Shown here: positions 18,196-27,190 of the stretch, piece after piece
Layout of the letters: the number at the start of each line of letters is the position of its first letter
Numbering within the stretch: the first letter of the stretch is position 1
DNA from: an uncultured Polaribacter sp.
Lineage (GTDB): Bacteria; Bacteroidota; Bacteroidia; Flavobacteriales; Flavobacteriaceae
Length of the DNA: 64,000 nt
Assembly (NCBI GenBank): GCA_943788045.1
Contig: CALSOT010000006.1
Location: 682,001 to 746,000 of the forward strand
Direction: 5' to 3'
The notes under the pieces: model-generated
The model's input: the letters and a program-made list of their open reading frames with translations, nothing else
Databases searched by the model: none
What the model was told of the DNA's origin: nothing
Position numbers and translations under genes: made by a program

Positions 18196-19509
18196 CTATA
18201 AATCAAAACCAATATCAACACCTAATTTATCAGCGATAATTTTAGTAATTCGTTGTTTAACTTCTGGTATTTTTACACTCTCTAAAACGGTATTTGCAAA
18301 TGCAAACATGAGTAATGCTTTTCCTTCTTTTTCTGGAATACCTCGTTGTTGCATATAAAATAAAGCATCATCATCTAACTGCCCAATAGTACAGCCATGA
18401 GAACACTTTACATCATCAGCAAAAATTTCTAGTTGAGGTTTGGCATTAATTGTTGCTTTATCACTCAATAAAATATTGTTATTTTGTTGATATGCATTTG
18501 TTTTCTGAGCTTCCTTTTCAACAATTACTTTACCGTTAAAAACAGCCGTAGAACGATCATCATAAATTCCTTTATAATCTTGATGAGATTCACAATTTGG
18601 TGTAATATGATGCACTAAAGTGTGATGATCTATATGTTGTTTTCCTTCACTAATTGTAATTCCTTTTAAAATAGAATCTATATATTCTCCTTTTTGAAAG
18701 AAGTTTAAGTTGTTTCTGGTAATATTTCCTCCAAAAGAAAAAGTATGCACAGAAACTACGCTATTTGATTGTTGTTCTACATAAGAATTGTCAACTAAAG
18801 AAGCTTTAATGTCATCATTCTGAATCTTGTAATAATCTACAAAAGCTCTTTTGTCAGCAAAAATTTCTGTAACGGCGTTTGTTAAAACAGGATTGCTTGT
18901 TAAACTTTGATGACGTTCTATAATTTGAACGTGAGAATTCTCGCCAACAACAATTAAATTTCTTGGTTGCAACATTGTTGCGGCGTCAGAACCTGTTGTA
19001 AAATTAATGATTTGAATTGGCTTTTCTACTTCAATATTTCTAGGGATATTTATGTATGCTCCTTCTGTTGCAAATGCCGTATTTAAAGATGTTAAATTGT
19101 CTTGTTTTGCGATTTTATTAAAATAATTATCTATTGTAGCTTTGTATTTAGGCTTGCTTAATGCAGCAGACATCAAACAAACATCAATATTTTCATGAGT
19201 AGTTTCGGATAAAAAAGAACTGTATTTACCATCGATAAAAACAACATTGTAGGTATCTATATCATGAATAAAATATTTTTTTACATCTGCCAATTCTACA
19301 GCAACACCCTTGTTAGGAAACAAACTGTAATCTTCTTTTAAAACTGAGTTTAGAGAAGTGTATTTCCAAGCTTCTAATTTCTTGGTAGGAAATCCTAAAT
19401 TTTCGAAACTTTTTAATGCTTTAGAGCGAATTTCGTGTACATCAGAATTTGTATCTACACGATTTTCAAAAGCTACATATGATGATAATAATTTATCTTT
19501 TAATTCCAT
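18196..19509 (-). CDS. sufD: Fe-S cluster assembly protein SufD
   Basis: 437 residues. The N-terminal helical region (LENLGFPTKKLEAWKYTSL type) precedes the SufBD beta-helix core, which contains KTNAYQQNNNILLSDKATINAKPQLEI in part and the DDVKCSHGCTIGQLDDDALFYMQQRG segment around 355-385, characteristic of SufD. It forms the SufBC2D scaffold with SufB and SufC. It is the last gene of the minus-strand operon sufA-sufB-sufC-sufD, 76 bp after sufC, closed by the hairpin at 18151-18173. Confidence 0.96.
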   Translation of the reverse strand: MELKDKLLSSYVAFENRVDTNSDVHEIRSKALKSFENLGFPTKKLEAWKYTSLNSVLKEDYSLFPNKGVAVELADVKKYFIHDIDTYNVVFIDGKYSSFLSETTHENIDVCLMSAALSKPKYKATIDNYFNKIAKQDNLTSLNTAFATEGAYINIPRNIEVEKPIQIINFTTGSDAATMLQPRNLIVVGENSHVQIIERHQSLTSNPVLTNAVTEIFADKRAFVDYYKIQNDDIKASLVDNSYVEQQSNSVVSVHTFSFGGNITRNNLNFFQKGEYIDSILKGITISEGKQHIDHHTLVHHITPNCESHQDYKGIYDDRSTAVFNGKVIVEKEAQKTNAYQQNNNILLSDKATINAKPQLEIFADDVKCSHGCTIGQLDDDALFYMQQRGIPEKEGKALLMFAFANTVLESVKIPEVKQRITKIIADKLGVDIGFDL

Positions 19510-19585
19510 TTTTCTGCTAGTTTGAAAGTTGAAAGTTGATAAGCTACAAAAGTTGATTTCTCAGCTTTTAATACTTTAGAAACTT

Positions 19586-20335
19586 TTAAACCAATTCTTG
19601 TTTAATCCAATCATATCCTTTTGCTTCAAGCTCTAGAGCTAAAGAAGCATCTCCACTTTTTACTATTTTTCCATCGTGTAATACGTGTACAAAATCGGGT
19701 ACGATGTAGTCTAATAAACGCTGGTAATGTGTAATAACAATTACTGCATTTTCTTTAGATTTTAGCTTATTAACTCCGTTTGCCACAATACGCAATGCAT
19801 CAATATCTAAACCAGAATCTGTTTCATCAAGAATAGCTAGTTTTGGCTCTAACATTGCCATTTGAAATATTTCGTTACGTTTCTTTTCTCCCCCAGAAAA
19901 ACCTTCGTTTAAAGAACGAGATAAAAATTTACGGTCTATTTCTAGTAACTCAGATTTCTCACGAATCATTTTTAACATGTCTTTTGCAGGCATGTCTTCT
20001 AAGCCTTTAGCTTTACGAGTTTGGTTAATCGCGGTTTTAATGAAATTGGTAACAGAAACTCCAGGGATTTCTACAGGATATTGGAAAGACAAAAAGATAC
20101 CTTCGTGTGCTCTTTCTTCTGGTGATAGTTCACTAATATCTTGTCCGTTTAATTCAATAGATCCAGCAGTAACTTCATAATCATCTTTACCAGCAATTAC
20201 ATTTGCTAAAGTACTTTTACCGGCACCATTAGGCCCCATAATAGCATGTACTTCGCCAGATTTTACTTCTAAACCTAAACCTTTTAAGATAGATTTATCA
20301 TCTATACTTGCTTGCAAATTTTCTATTTTTAACAT
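19586..20335 (-). CDS. sufC: Fe-S cluster assembly ATPase SufC
   Basis: 249 residues from ATG 20335 (MLKIENLQASIDD), the usual SufC start; an in-frame ATG at 20377 would add 14 atypical residues. Walker A is GPNGAGKST, the ABC signature is LNEGFSGGEKKR, Walker B is LAILDETDSGLDID, and the H-loop is VITHYQRLL. The ATPase drives conformational change in SufBC2D during cluster assembly. It sits between sufB and sufD on the same strand. Confidence 0.97.
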   Translation of the reverse strand: MLKIENLQASIDDKSILKGLGLEVKSGEVHAIMGPNGAGKSTLANVIAGKDDYEVTAGSIELNGQDISELSPEERAHEGIFLSFQYPVEIPGVSVTNFIKTAINQTRKAKGLEDMPAKDMLKMIREKSELLEIDRKFLSRSLNEGFSGGEKKRNEIFQMAMLEPKLAILDETDSGLDIDALRIVANGVNKLKSKENAVIVITHYQRLLDYIVPDFVHVLHDGKIVKSGDASLALELEAKGYDWIKQELV

Positions 20336-20414
20336 TCTCTTTGTACTATTCGCTTTTAACTTTTTAGCTAGAAGCATTATTTAAAAATTGATATATTTTA
20401 TTGTTGGTAATTAA

Positions 20415-21863
20415 TTACCCAACACTTCCTTCTAAACTGATTTCTAGTAATTTTTGAGCTTCTACAGCAAACTCCATAGGTAGTTTATTTAAAACCTCTT
20501 TGCTAAAACCGTTTACAATTAGAGCAATTGCTTTTTCAGTGTCAATACCTCGTTGATTGCAATAAAATAATTGGTCTTCACCGATTTTACTTGTGGTTGC
20601 TTCGTGTTCTATTTGTGCTGATTTATTTTTCACTTCTAAATAAGGAAACGTATGAGCTCCACAAGCGTTGCCCATCAATAATGAATCACACTGAGAAAAG
20701 TTACGTGCATTTTCTGCTCGAGAACTCACCTGAACTAATCCTCTGTAACTGTTTTGAGATTGACCTGCAGAAATTCCTTTAGAAATAATGGTAGACTTTG
20801 TATTGTTACCCAAGTGAATCATTTTTGTACCTGTATCGGCTTGTTGATAATTATTAGTTACTGCAATTGAGTAGAATTCACCAACAGAATTATCTCCTTT
20901 TAAAATACAAGAAGGGTATTTCCAAGTTACAGCAGAACCTGTTTCAACTTGAGTCCAAGAAATTTTTGCATTTTTTTCACAAAGACCTCTTTTGGTTACA
21001 AAGTTGTAAACACCACCTTTTCCCTCTTTATTTCCAGGATACCAGTTTTGTACAGTAGAATATTTAATTTCTGCATCATCCAAAGCAATCAATTCTACAA
21101 CTGCTGCGTGCAATTGATTTTCATCTCTACTAGGTGCAGTACAACCTTCTAAATAAGAAACATAACTTCCTGCATCTGCAACAACTAAGGTTCTTTCAAA
21201 TTGGCCTGTTCCTCCCTCGTTTATTCTGAAATACGTAGATAATTCCATCGGACATTTAACTCCTTTTGGAATGTAACAAAAAGATCCATCAGAAAAAACT
21301 GCCGAGTTTAATGCTGCGTAAAAATTATCTTTTGTTGGTACAACAGTTCCTAAATATTTTCTAACTAATTCTGGGTGTTCTTGAATTGCTTCAGAAATAG
21401 GCATAAAAATAATACCTTTTTCTCCTAATGTTTTCTTAAAAGTAGTTGCTACAGAAACAGAATCCATAACAATATCTACAGCTACATTGGCTAATTTCTT
21501 TTGCTCATCTAAAGAAATTCCTAAACGCTTAAAGGTGTCTAGTAATTCTGGATCAACTTCATCTAAAGAATTTAATTTCGGTTTTTCTTTTGGAGCAGAA
21601 TAATAAGCGATGTCTTGAAATTTTGGTTTCTCATAATGAACATTTGCCCATTCTGGTTCTTCCATTTTTTCCCAAACTCTAAAAGCTTCTAAACGCCAAT
21701 CTGTCATCCATTCTGGTTCGTTTTTCTTTTTAGAAATAGCACGAACAACCTCTTCATTTAACCCTTTGGCAAAAGTTTCACTTTCTATATCTGTATAAAA
21801 ACCATACTTATATTCTTGGGTTTTTAATTCTTGCTCTAAATCGTCTTCAGTATATTTTGACAT
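20415..21863 (-). CDS. sufB: Fe-S cluster assembly scaffold SufB
   Basis: 482 residues, close to the standard SufB length. Typical stretches include [57 protein letters not shown], and the C-terminal [21 protein letters not shown] with the conserved cysteine. It is the scaffold on which new Fe-S clusters form, with SufC and SufD. It starts 15 nt after the sufA stop and is followed 79 nt later by sufC, consistent with one transcript. Confidence 0.97.
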   Translation of the reverse strand: MSKYTEDDLEQELKTQEYKYGFYTDIESETFAKGLNEEVVRAISKKKNEPEWMTDWRLEAFRVWEKMEEPEWANVHYEKPKFQDIAYYSAPKEKPKLNSLDEVDPELLDTFKRLGISLDEQKKLANVAVDIVMDSVSVATTFKKTLGEKGIIFMPISEAIQEHPELVRKYLGTVVPTKDNFYAALNSAVFSDGSFCYIPKGVKCPMELSTYFRINEGGTGQFERTLVVADAGSYVSYLEGCTAPSRDENQLHAAVVELIALDDAEIKYSTVQNWYPGNKEGKGGVYNFVTKRGLCEKNAKISWTQVETGSAVTWKYPSCILKGDNSVGEFYSIAVTNNYQQADTGTKMIHLGNNTKSTIISKGISAGQSQNSYRGLVQVSSRAENARNFSQCDSLLMGNACGAHTFPYLEVKNKSAQIEHEATTSKIGEDQLFYCNQRGIDTEKAIALIVNGFSKEVLNKLPMEFAVEAQKLLEISLEGSVG

Positions 21864-21878
21864 TTTTTTCTTAAATTT

Positions 21879-22208
21879 TTAAAGAGAGAAAGATTCCCCA
21901 CATCCACAAGTTCTGTTTGCGTTAGGATTATTAAATACAAATCCTTTCCCGTTTAAACCACCTGAGTACTCTAAAACAGTTCCTACTAAGTATAAAAAGC
22001 TTTTTTTGTCAACAATGATTTTTATACCGTTTTCCTCAAAAACCTTGTCTTTTTCTTCTTGTTTGTTATCAAAAGTTAAATCGTATGATAAACCTGAACA
22101 ACCACCACTTTTTACACCAACTCTTACATAATCTTTTGCAGCATCAAAACCATCATCCAACATGAGTTGGATCACTTTTTTCTTGGCTATGTCTGAAACT
22201 TTTATCAT
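21879..22208 (-). CDS. sufA: SufA/IscA-type Fe-S carrier protein
   Basis: 109 residues with the three invariant cysteines of the HesB/YadR/YfhF family: GVKSGGCSGLSYDL (Cys near 37) and the C-terminal NRTCGCGESF pair. It accepts clusters from SufBCD and passes them to apo-proteins. First gene of the suf operon. A -7 element TATATTTG at 22238-22231 (minus) places the start site about 16 nt upstream of the ATG; I see no -33 TTG at the expected distance, so activation by a regulator is possible. Confidence 0.93.
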   Translation of the reverse strand: MIKVSDIAKKKVIQLMLDDGFDAAKDYVRVGVKSGGCSGLSYDLTFDNKQEEKDKVFEENGIKIIVDKKSFLYLVGTVLEYSGGLNGKGFVFNNPNANRTCGCGESFSL

Positions 22209-22365
22209 AATATGAAATCTAAATAGATTGCAAATATACGATATAAGTCCAATTAAACTATAAGTTCTATTATCAAACCAAATATTATAATTAGTTTTAT
22301 TGATTATAAGGAGGCAGGTGAATAAAAGAGCAAAAGAGATTTTTATTCTTTTAAAATAGTATTAA

Positions 22366-23937
22366 TCAATTAGAGAGCTCTAGTTCTAATACTTTTTGTA
22401 GCATCTTATCGTCTTGATGTATAATTCTGTAGTAACCTACATTGCCAAAAAGTGTATTTGCAATGGATGCTTTTAAGTATTTATTTAAGCCTTGTTTTGT
22501 TTTAAAAGAAGGTTTTGCCCGGTCTTTAATATCAGATAGATAACTATAAAAAACAGCTTCGTCTTTATCAAAGTCTGCAATAAAACTATTTATAGTCCAT
22601 TTTTCTAATTTTCTTCTATTGTTATCTACATAATTAAACGCAAAATTATTAATAGTGTTGAAATAAAAATTAGACATGTAAGAGGTCGTATCTATGGCAA
22701 CAAAAATATCCGGAATAATACCTCCACCGCCATAAACTACCTTTCCTTTTGGAGTTACAAATTTTAAAGAATCGATTACTTTTATACTATCTTTATTTAA
22801 CAACTCTCCGTTAGTAATTCTTTGTTGATAATCTTTATAGTAATTTTCATGTCCGTTTTTAGCATATGGTTTTTGAATTGAGCGCCCTGTGGGTGTATAA
22901 TAACGAGCAGTGGTTAAACGAACAGCAGAACCGTCGCCTAAATCCATTTCTATTTGCACCAATCCTTTACCAAAAGAACGACGACCAATAATGGTTCCTT
23001 TATCGTTGTCTTGCAAAGCACCAGCAACAATCTCTGAAGCAGATGCAGAATTTTCATCAATTAAAACATATATACCCCCATTTTCGAAACTTCCCTTAGA
23101 AGTTGCAAAAGATTCTTCAATTATGTTTTTATTATTTTTTGTAAAAACAATTAATTTATCATTCTCTAAAAATTCATCAACAATCTGATTTGCAATATCT
23201 ATAAACCCTCCACCATTTCCGCGCAAATCTAGCACCAAATCTGTCATTCCATTGTCAATTAAAGTATTTAATGCAGCTTTAAATTCTTTGTAAGTATTTC
23301 GAGCAAAACGATCTAGTTTAATATAACCAACACTATCATTAATCATATAGGCAAGATCAACACTTTTAATATTTACTTTTCCACGAGTAACATCCACCTT
23401 AAAAAGAGAATCGTTACTTTTTCTGTAAATTTGTAGTGCAACTATAGTATTAGGTTCTCCTTTTAAATAACTGGGCACTTTGCTACTAAAAATGTTTTTA
23501 CCAAACAAAGTATCTCTATTCGCTATTAAAATTCTGTCTCCAGCTTTAATTCCTGCTTTTATACTAGGGCCACCTTTAATGGGCTGAATAACCGTTATTG
23601 AGTCATTTATCATTCTAAACTGAACACCGATTCCTACAAAATTACCTTGCATATTCTCTTTAACAGCTTGTAAATTTTCTTTAGGAATATAAACAGAATG
23701 TGGGTCTAATTTACCTAACATTTGCGTAATTGCACCATCTAAAAGACTTTCTGTGTTTATTGTATCTACGTAATCTTTTTCAATAAAATTAATAAGTCTC
23801 TTTATCTTTATTTCTTGTGAAGAATTTTTATTTAAAGTCAACATATCAGAAACACTTCCATTTAAAGAAACACCAATGATAATACCAAAAACAACAGCTA
23901 AAGAGAAATATATAGGAAGATTGTTATTATTTTTCAT
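22366..23937 (-). CDS. S41 family C-terminal processing peptidase (CtpA/Prc-like)
   Basis: 523 residues. One N-terminal membrane helix (about 7-26), a PDZ domain (about 85-170; GNFVGIGVQFRM and GGPSIKAGIKAGDRILIAN), then the S41 protease core with the catalytic serine in DENSASASEIVAGAL and the general-base lysine in GRRSFGKGLVQI. It should be a periplasmic, membrane-anchored processing or quality-control protease. It overlaps the upstream deaminase gene by 11 nt on the same strand, so translation is coupled. The C-terminal 150 residues are the poorly conserved Bacteroidota-type tail. Confidence 0.93.
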   Translation of the reverse strand: MKNNNNLPIYFSLAVVFGIIIGVSLNGSVSDMLTLNKNSSQEIKIKRLINFIEKDYVDTINTESLLDGAITQMLGKLDPHSVYIPKENLQAVKENMQGNFVGIGVQFRMINDSITVIQPIKGGPSIKAGIKAGDRILIANRDTLFGKNIFSSKVPSYLKGEPNTIVALQIYRKSNDSLFKVDVTRGKVNIKSVDLAYMINDSVGYIKLDRFARNTYKEFKAALNTLIDNGMTDLVLDLRGNGGGFIDIANQIVDEFLENDKLIVFTKNNKNIIEESFATSKGSFENGGIYVLIDENSASASEIVAGALQDNDKGTIIGRRSFGKGLVQIEMDLGDGSAVRLTTARYYTPTGRSIQKPYAKNGHENYYKDYQQRITNGELLNKDSIKVIDSLKFVTPKGKVVYGGGGIIPDIFVAIDTTSYMSNFYFNTINNFAFNYVDNNRRKLEKWTINSFIADFDKDEAVFYSYLSDIKDRAKPSFKTKQGLNKYLKASIANTLFGNVGYYRIIHQDDKMLQKVLELELSN

Positions 23938-24355
23938 AAGGTAAATGCATAATTTTTACACCAGCTTTTTCTAAAAAATCGATTCCAGAGGTGTCTTTGT
24001 ACTTGTTGGCAAAAACAACTCGCTTTATACCTGCTTGATAAATTAATTTACTGCATTGTATACATGGAGATAATGTTATATATAATGTTGCTCCGTGTGT
24101 AGATTGGGTAGAAGCTGCAACTTTTAAGATTGCATTAGCTTCTGCGTGTAAAACTTCCCATTTTGTAATTCCATCTTTGTCTTCACAACAATTATCAAAT
24201 CCGGTTGGTGTTCCGTTAAAGCCGTCAGAAATAATCATTCTGTCTTTTACAATTAAAGCACCTACTTGTTTGCGTTTACAATGAGAAAGTTTTCCCCATT
24301 CATAAGCCATTTTTAAATAAGCTCTGTCGTATTTTAATTGTTTCTTATCTGTCAT
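23927..24355 (-). CDS. dCMP deaminase-family cytidine/deoxycytidylate deaminase
   Basis: 142 residues with the zinc-binding deaminase signature: the HAEANAIL motif (His ligand and catalytic Glu) and SPCIQCSKLI (two Cys ligands), plus an N-terminal zinc-site-like CKRKQVGALIV segment. It resembles dCMP deaminases and the ComEB family; nucleotide specificity is not certain. Expected role: dCMP to dUMP for thymidylate synthesis. It overlaps the S41 protease gene by 11 nt on the same strand. Confidence 0.9.
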   Translation of the reverse strand: MTDKKQLKYDRAYLKMAYEWGKLSHCKRKQVGALIVKDRMIISDGFNGTPTGFDNCCEDKDGITKWEVLHAEANAILKVAASTQSTHGATLYITLSPCIQCSKLIYQAGIKRVVFANKYKDTSGIDFLEKAGVKIMHLPYEK

Positions 24356-24507
24356 CAGAACGAAAGTAAAAAGATTTAGAGAAATATGATGTTAATTCTA
24401 AAACAAAATTTAAATCGTTACCAATAACTTGGAGATTTTTTTTTGGATAAGAGAATCTCTAACATTACGAACGAGTAATTAAGAGTTACAAAGCAAAAAC
24501 AATTTTT

Positions 24508-25101
24508 TTACCAAAAAACTCTATCAAGCATCATTTGAAGGGAAAAACCAATAACAATAGACGAACAAACTAAAATCCAGTCTCTTTTTGTAACCCTAAA
24601 AAAGTTTTGCAGTAAGGTGCCAATAATTAAAATTCCAATTACAATAATTATTTGAGCAGCTTCTATTCCGAGAGCGAATTCTGATAAAATTAATAATTTA
24701 TTATCATCTCCAGAAACCAATCTTGTTATATAATTAGAAAAGCCTAATCCGTGAATTAAACCAAAAACTACTGCAAAAATTAAATTGGTATTTTGCTTTC
24801 CCGCTGATGATTTTTTTGCAGTAAAAACATTTACAACCCCGGTAACAAATATGGTAAAAGGGATTAAGAACTCAACGATTTCTATATTTTTTTTATTCAT
24901 TTCGAACAGTAAACCGTATGCAGATAAAAATAGCGTTAATGTATGGCCAATTGTAAACAAAGTGACTAACCATATTACTTTTTTAAATTGGTTAAAACTA
25001 AATACAACAGCTAAAACAATTAAGAATAAGATATGATCGTAAGCAGAAAAGTCTAACACATGGTTAAGACCCATTTTGAAGTAGAGTAAGAATTCGCTCA
25101 T
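24508..25101 (-). CDS. HupE/UreJ family integral membrane protein
   Basis: 197 residues with about six hydrophobic segments. The conserved HVLDFSAYDHILFLI near the N-terminus and FGLIHGLGFSNYI near the middle carry the histidines typical of the HupE/UreJ_2 family. Some members are linked to nickel or cobalt uptake, but in flavobacteria the family usually stands alone and its substrate is unknown. A -7 element TATCTTTG at 25130-25123 (minus) lies 21 nt upstream of the ATG. No hydrogenase or urease gene is nearby. Confidence 0.85.
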   Translation of the reverse strand: MSEFLLYFKMGLNHVLDFSAYDHILFLIVLAVVFSFNQFKKVIWLVTLFTIGHTLTLFLSAYGLLFEMNKKNIEIVEFLIPFTIFVTGVVNVFTAKKSSAGKQNTNLIFAVVFGLIHGLGFSNYITRLVSGDDNKLLILSEFALGIEAAQIIIVIGILIIGTLLQNFFRVTKRDWILVCSSIVIGFSLQMMLDRVFW

Positions 25102-25299
25102 TTTTTTTAAGTTAGGAGATTACAAAGATATTAAAAATGATTTATTAACTAAATTATATTTTGAAATGAATAATTCCTATTTTTTTGAACTCAACTTTAT
25201 TAATAATTCATTAAAATGTTACTTTTTTTCACCAATTTTAAAAAAACAATTCAGTCTTAAAAACAAGCACATATGTTATAGTAACGTCAGTAAAATCTT

Positions 25300-25938
25300 T
25301 TATTTTTCAAGTGTTAAACACCCAAATGAAGTGGGTGTATGAAAATTTGGTGTTGCTGTTTTTGGGTTTACCCAAGTAATCCAAGTTGGTTTAAAGGTAT
25401 TGTCTTTTTGTAAATTATACTTTGCCCTATAAATACCTGTTTCTATTTTTCCATTTTTTAATAAATTTAAGTCTTTTAAGGACTGAATAGAAATGGCGAT
25501 TTCTACAATAAAATAATTTGATTCTACAGATGATTTTATTTCTAAATCCTGAGTAGGCCATTTCCAATTAAAGTCAAACTCTTTATTTGGTCTTGCTTTA
25601 AAATCCATAACTCTACCTTGCGTATCGATTTCTAAACAATAATAAGGATTTAAAGAGGCATCACTTCTAAAGAACAATTCTACTCTGTCAGAATTATTTA
25701 TACTATCATTTTGATCTTCTGAAGGATGAATATGCGTCTGAAAGTCATCAACTTTAAATTTAAAAAATACTTTTTCATGATTATGAATCGCTTTAAATTC
25801 TATTTTTTTAATAGGCTCTTTATCCCAAGGAGAAGTAAAGTTATTCATACTGTTTGCTTTATTCCAAATAGTATCGTTTCCTTTTCCTAAAAGGGATATA
25901 TTTTTTTCTTGTATTGAATTTACCTTGTAAGTATTCAT
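25300..25938 (-). CDS. CBM9-like carbohydrate-binding domain protein, cytoplasmic
   Basis: 212 residues, essentially one CBM9-like beta-sandwich: ITFKA-type strands, VFFKFKVDDFQTHIHP, SDRVELFFRSDASLNPYYCLEID, then GRVMDFKARP and the aromatic NWKWP. There is no signal peptide, unusual for a carbohydrate-binding domain. The gene follows the LacI-type regulator after 16 nt on the same strand, so it is co-transcribed and presumably controlled by the same operators. Possible roles are an intracellular sugar-ligand sensor or an orphan domain whose secretion signal was lost. Function is not established. Confidence 0.75.
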   Translation of the reverse strand: MNTYKVNSIQEKNISLLGKGNDTIWNKANSMNNFTSPWDKEPIKKIEFKAIHNHEKVFFKFKVDDFQTHIHPSEDQNDSINNSDRVELFFRSDASLNPYYCLEIDTQGRVMDFKARPNKEFDFNWKWPTQDLEIKSSVESNYFIVEIAISIQSLKDLNLLKNGKIETGIYRAKYNLQKDNTFKPTWITWVNPKTATPNFHTPTSFGCLTLEK

Positions 25939-25954
25939 AAATTTATAAGATCAT

Positions 25955-26989
25955 TTATTTGAGATATAATTCTAAATTTTCAGCATTAATAATATCTATA
26001 GGTATTAAGCTTTTTGCCGGTATTTCTTTATTAAATAGTAAGTGTTCTACTAAGTAAGTTAAACCCAGAAATACTTGTTTTTTTGGATTTTGATGAATTA
26101 AAAAGGAAATAAGATTTTTTTTCAGGTATTCTATATTTTGATCTAATAAATCATATCCAATAATTTTTATATTTTTTTCTTTTATAATTTCTGCCACCAT
26201 ATATGTCTTTGAAGTCGTAACAAAAATTCCTGTTAAATTTTTAGATGATTCTAAAATGTCATTTAAGGTATTTTGTAGGTCGGTATTTTTAGAACTAAAG
26301 GTAGTTAGTTCGTAATTAGCGTCTTTTAATTCGTTAAAATAAGTTCTAAAACCTTTTTCCTTTTCTTGCATATGGATTGAATTGTTATAATCTTCATCAA
26401 TATGGATAATTGCAATATTGCAATTATCAGGAGTTATAATTTTCATTAAACTTGCTGCAATTCTGCCGCTTTGAAATAAATCTTGCCCAACAAAATTTTT
26501 CGTGTTTTCTATTTCTAATTGATTGTTAAATTTACTCACAATAATATTGGACGCTGAATAATTGTTGACAATTTTAACTGTTTCCTTATAAAATAAAGGG
26601 GTTAGTAAAACAGCATTAGGAGACAATTCTAAGACCTTTTTGTTAACCTCTATAAATGATTGTATGTCATTTGTTTTAAAAAAAAACGCTTCTATACGCA
26701 TGCCAAATGAAGCAAATTCATTAATTGCTTCAAGAATACCATTGTAAGAGGGAAGCCAAAAAGCGTCTTCTTTATAATTAGGTAAAACAACACAAATATG
26801 AAACTCTTTCGTATTTTTTAAACTTCTTGCTAATAAGTTTGGTTTGTAATCTATTTCGTTTAAAACGGCATTTACTTTCTCTAATGCTTTTTGAGATACT
26901 TTTCCTCTTTTATGCAATACCCTGTCAACGGTACCTTTTGACACACCCGCAATTTCAGCAATATCTTTAATGGTATACTTTCTTGTCAT
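25955..26989 (-). CDS. LacI family transcriptional regulator
   Basis: 344 residues from ATG 26989 (MTRKYTIKDIAEIAGVSKGT). The open frame extends to 27046 but that would place translation across the promoter. An N-terminal LacI helix-turn-helix (about 5-50; IAEIAGVSKGTVDRVLHKRG) precedes a periplasmic-binding-protein-like sensor domain with AIIHIDEDYNNSI and GIFVTTSKTYMVAE. It should repress its own operon and the divergent amino-sugar genes via the operators at 27009-27045, released by a sugar or sugar phosphate. The -7 element TATATTTG (27002-26995, minus) ends 5 nt before the ATG, suggesting a leaderless mRNA. Confidence 0.9.
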   Translation of the reverse strand: MTRKYTIKDIAEIAGVSKGTVDRVLHKRGKVSQKALEKVNAVLNEIDYKPNLLARSLKNTKEFHICVVLPNYKEDAFWLPSYNGILEAINEFASFGMRIEAFFFKTNDIQSFIEVNKKVLELSPNAVLLTPLFYKETVKIVNNYSASNIIVSKFNNQLEIENTKNFVGQDLFQSGRIAASLMKIITPDNCNIAIIHIDEDYNNSIHMQEKEKGFRTYFNELKDANYELTTFSSKNTDLQNTLNDILESSKNLTGIFVTTSKTYMVAEIIKEKNIKIIGYDLLDQNIEYLKKNLISFLIHQNPKKQVFLGLTYLVEHLLFNKEIPAKSLIPIDIINAENLELYLK

Positions 26990-26994
26990 AAATA

Positions 26995-27025
26995 CAAATA
27001 TAAATAAATGTGTTCGATAACACAA
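26995..27025 (-). promoter_or_regulatory. promoter of the LacI-type regulator gene
   Basis: On the minus strand a -33 TTG (27025-27023) and a -7 TATATTTG (27002-26995) are spaced 20 nt apart, a full Bacteroidota promoter. Operator 1 (27009-27024) lies between the two boxes, so autorepression by steric block is expected. Confidence 0.7.
27009..27024. promoter_or_regulatory. LacI-type operator 1
   Basis: TGTGTTCGATAACACA: perfect 6-bp arms TGTGTT/AACACA around a 4-nt centre, sharing the half-sites of operator 2. It sits between the -33 and -7 boxes of the regulator promoter. Confidence 0.65.
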
Positions 27026-27031
27026 AATTAT

Positions 27032-27045
27032 TGTGTTCGAACACA
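27032..27045. promoter_or_regulatory. LacI-type operator 2 (perfect palindrome)
   Basis: TGTGTTCGAACACA is a perfect 14-bp palindrome with the central CG common in LacI-family operators. Its left edge lies 23 bp from that of operator 1, about two helical turns, and the pair faces both divergent units. Confidence 0.7.
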
Positions 27046-27190
27046 TTTGTTACGGTTTTTCTTTCTTTTTCTTTTTATTTTATATAGATTTGTCTTTAAT
27101 CAAAGAGTTTTTTGTGGTTTAAATACTTGTTTTTTCGGTTTTTAAACATATCAATTAATTTGTTTAAAAAAGAGCTTAAATTTAAAAACA

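Noticed and set aside
24508..25101. Nickel/cobalt transporter linked to hydrogenase or urease
   Set aside because: The HupE/UreJ family match alone does not show the substrate, and no hydrogenase or urease genes are nearby.
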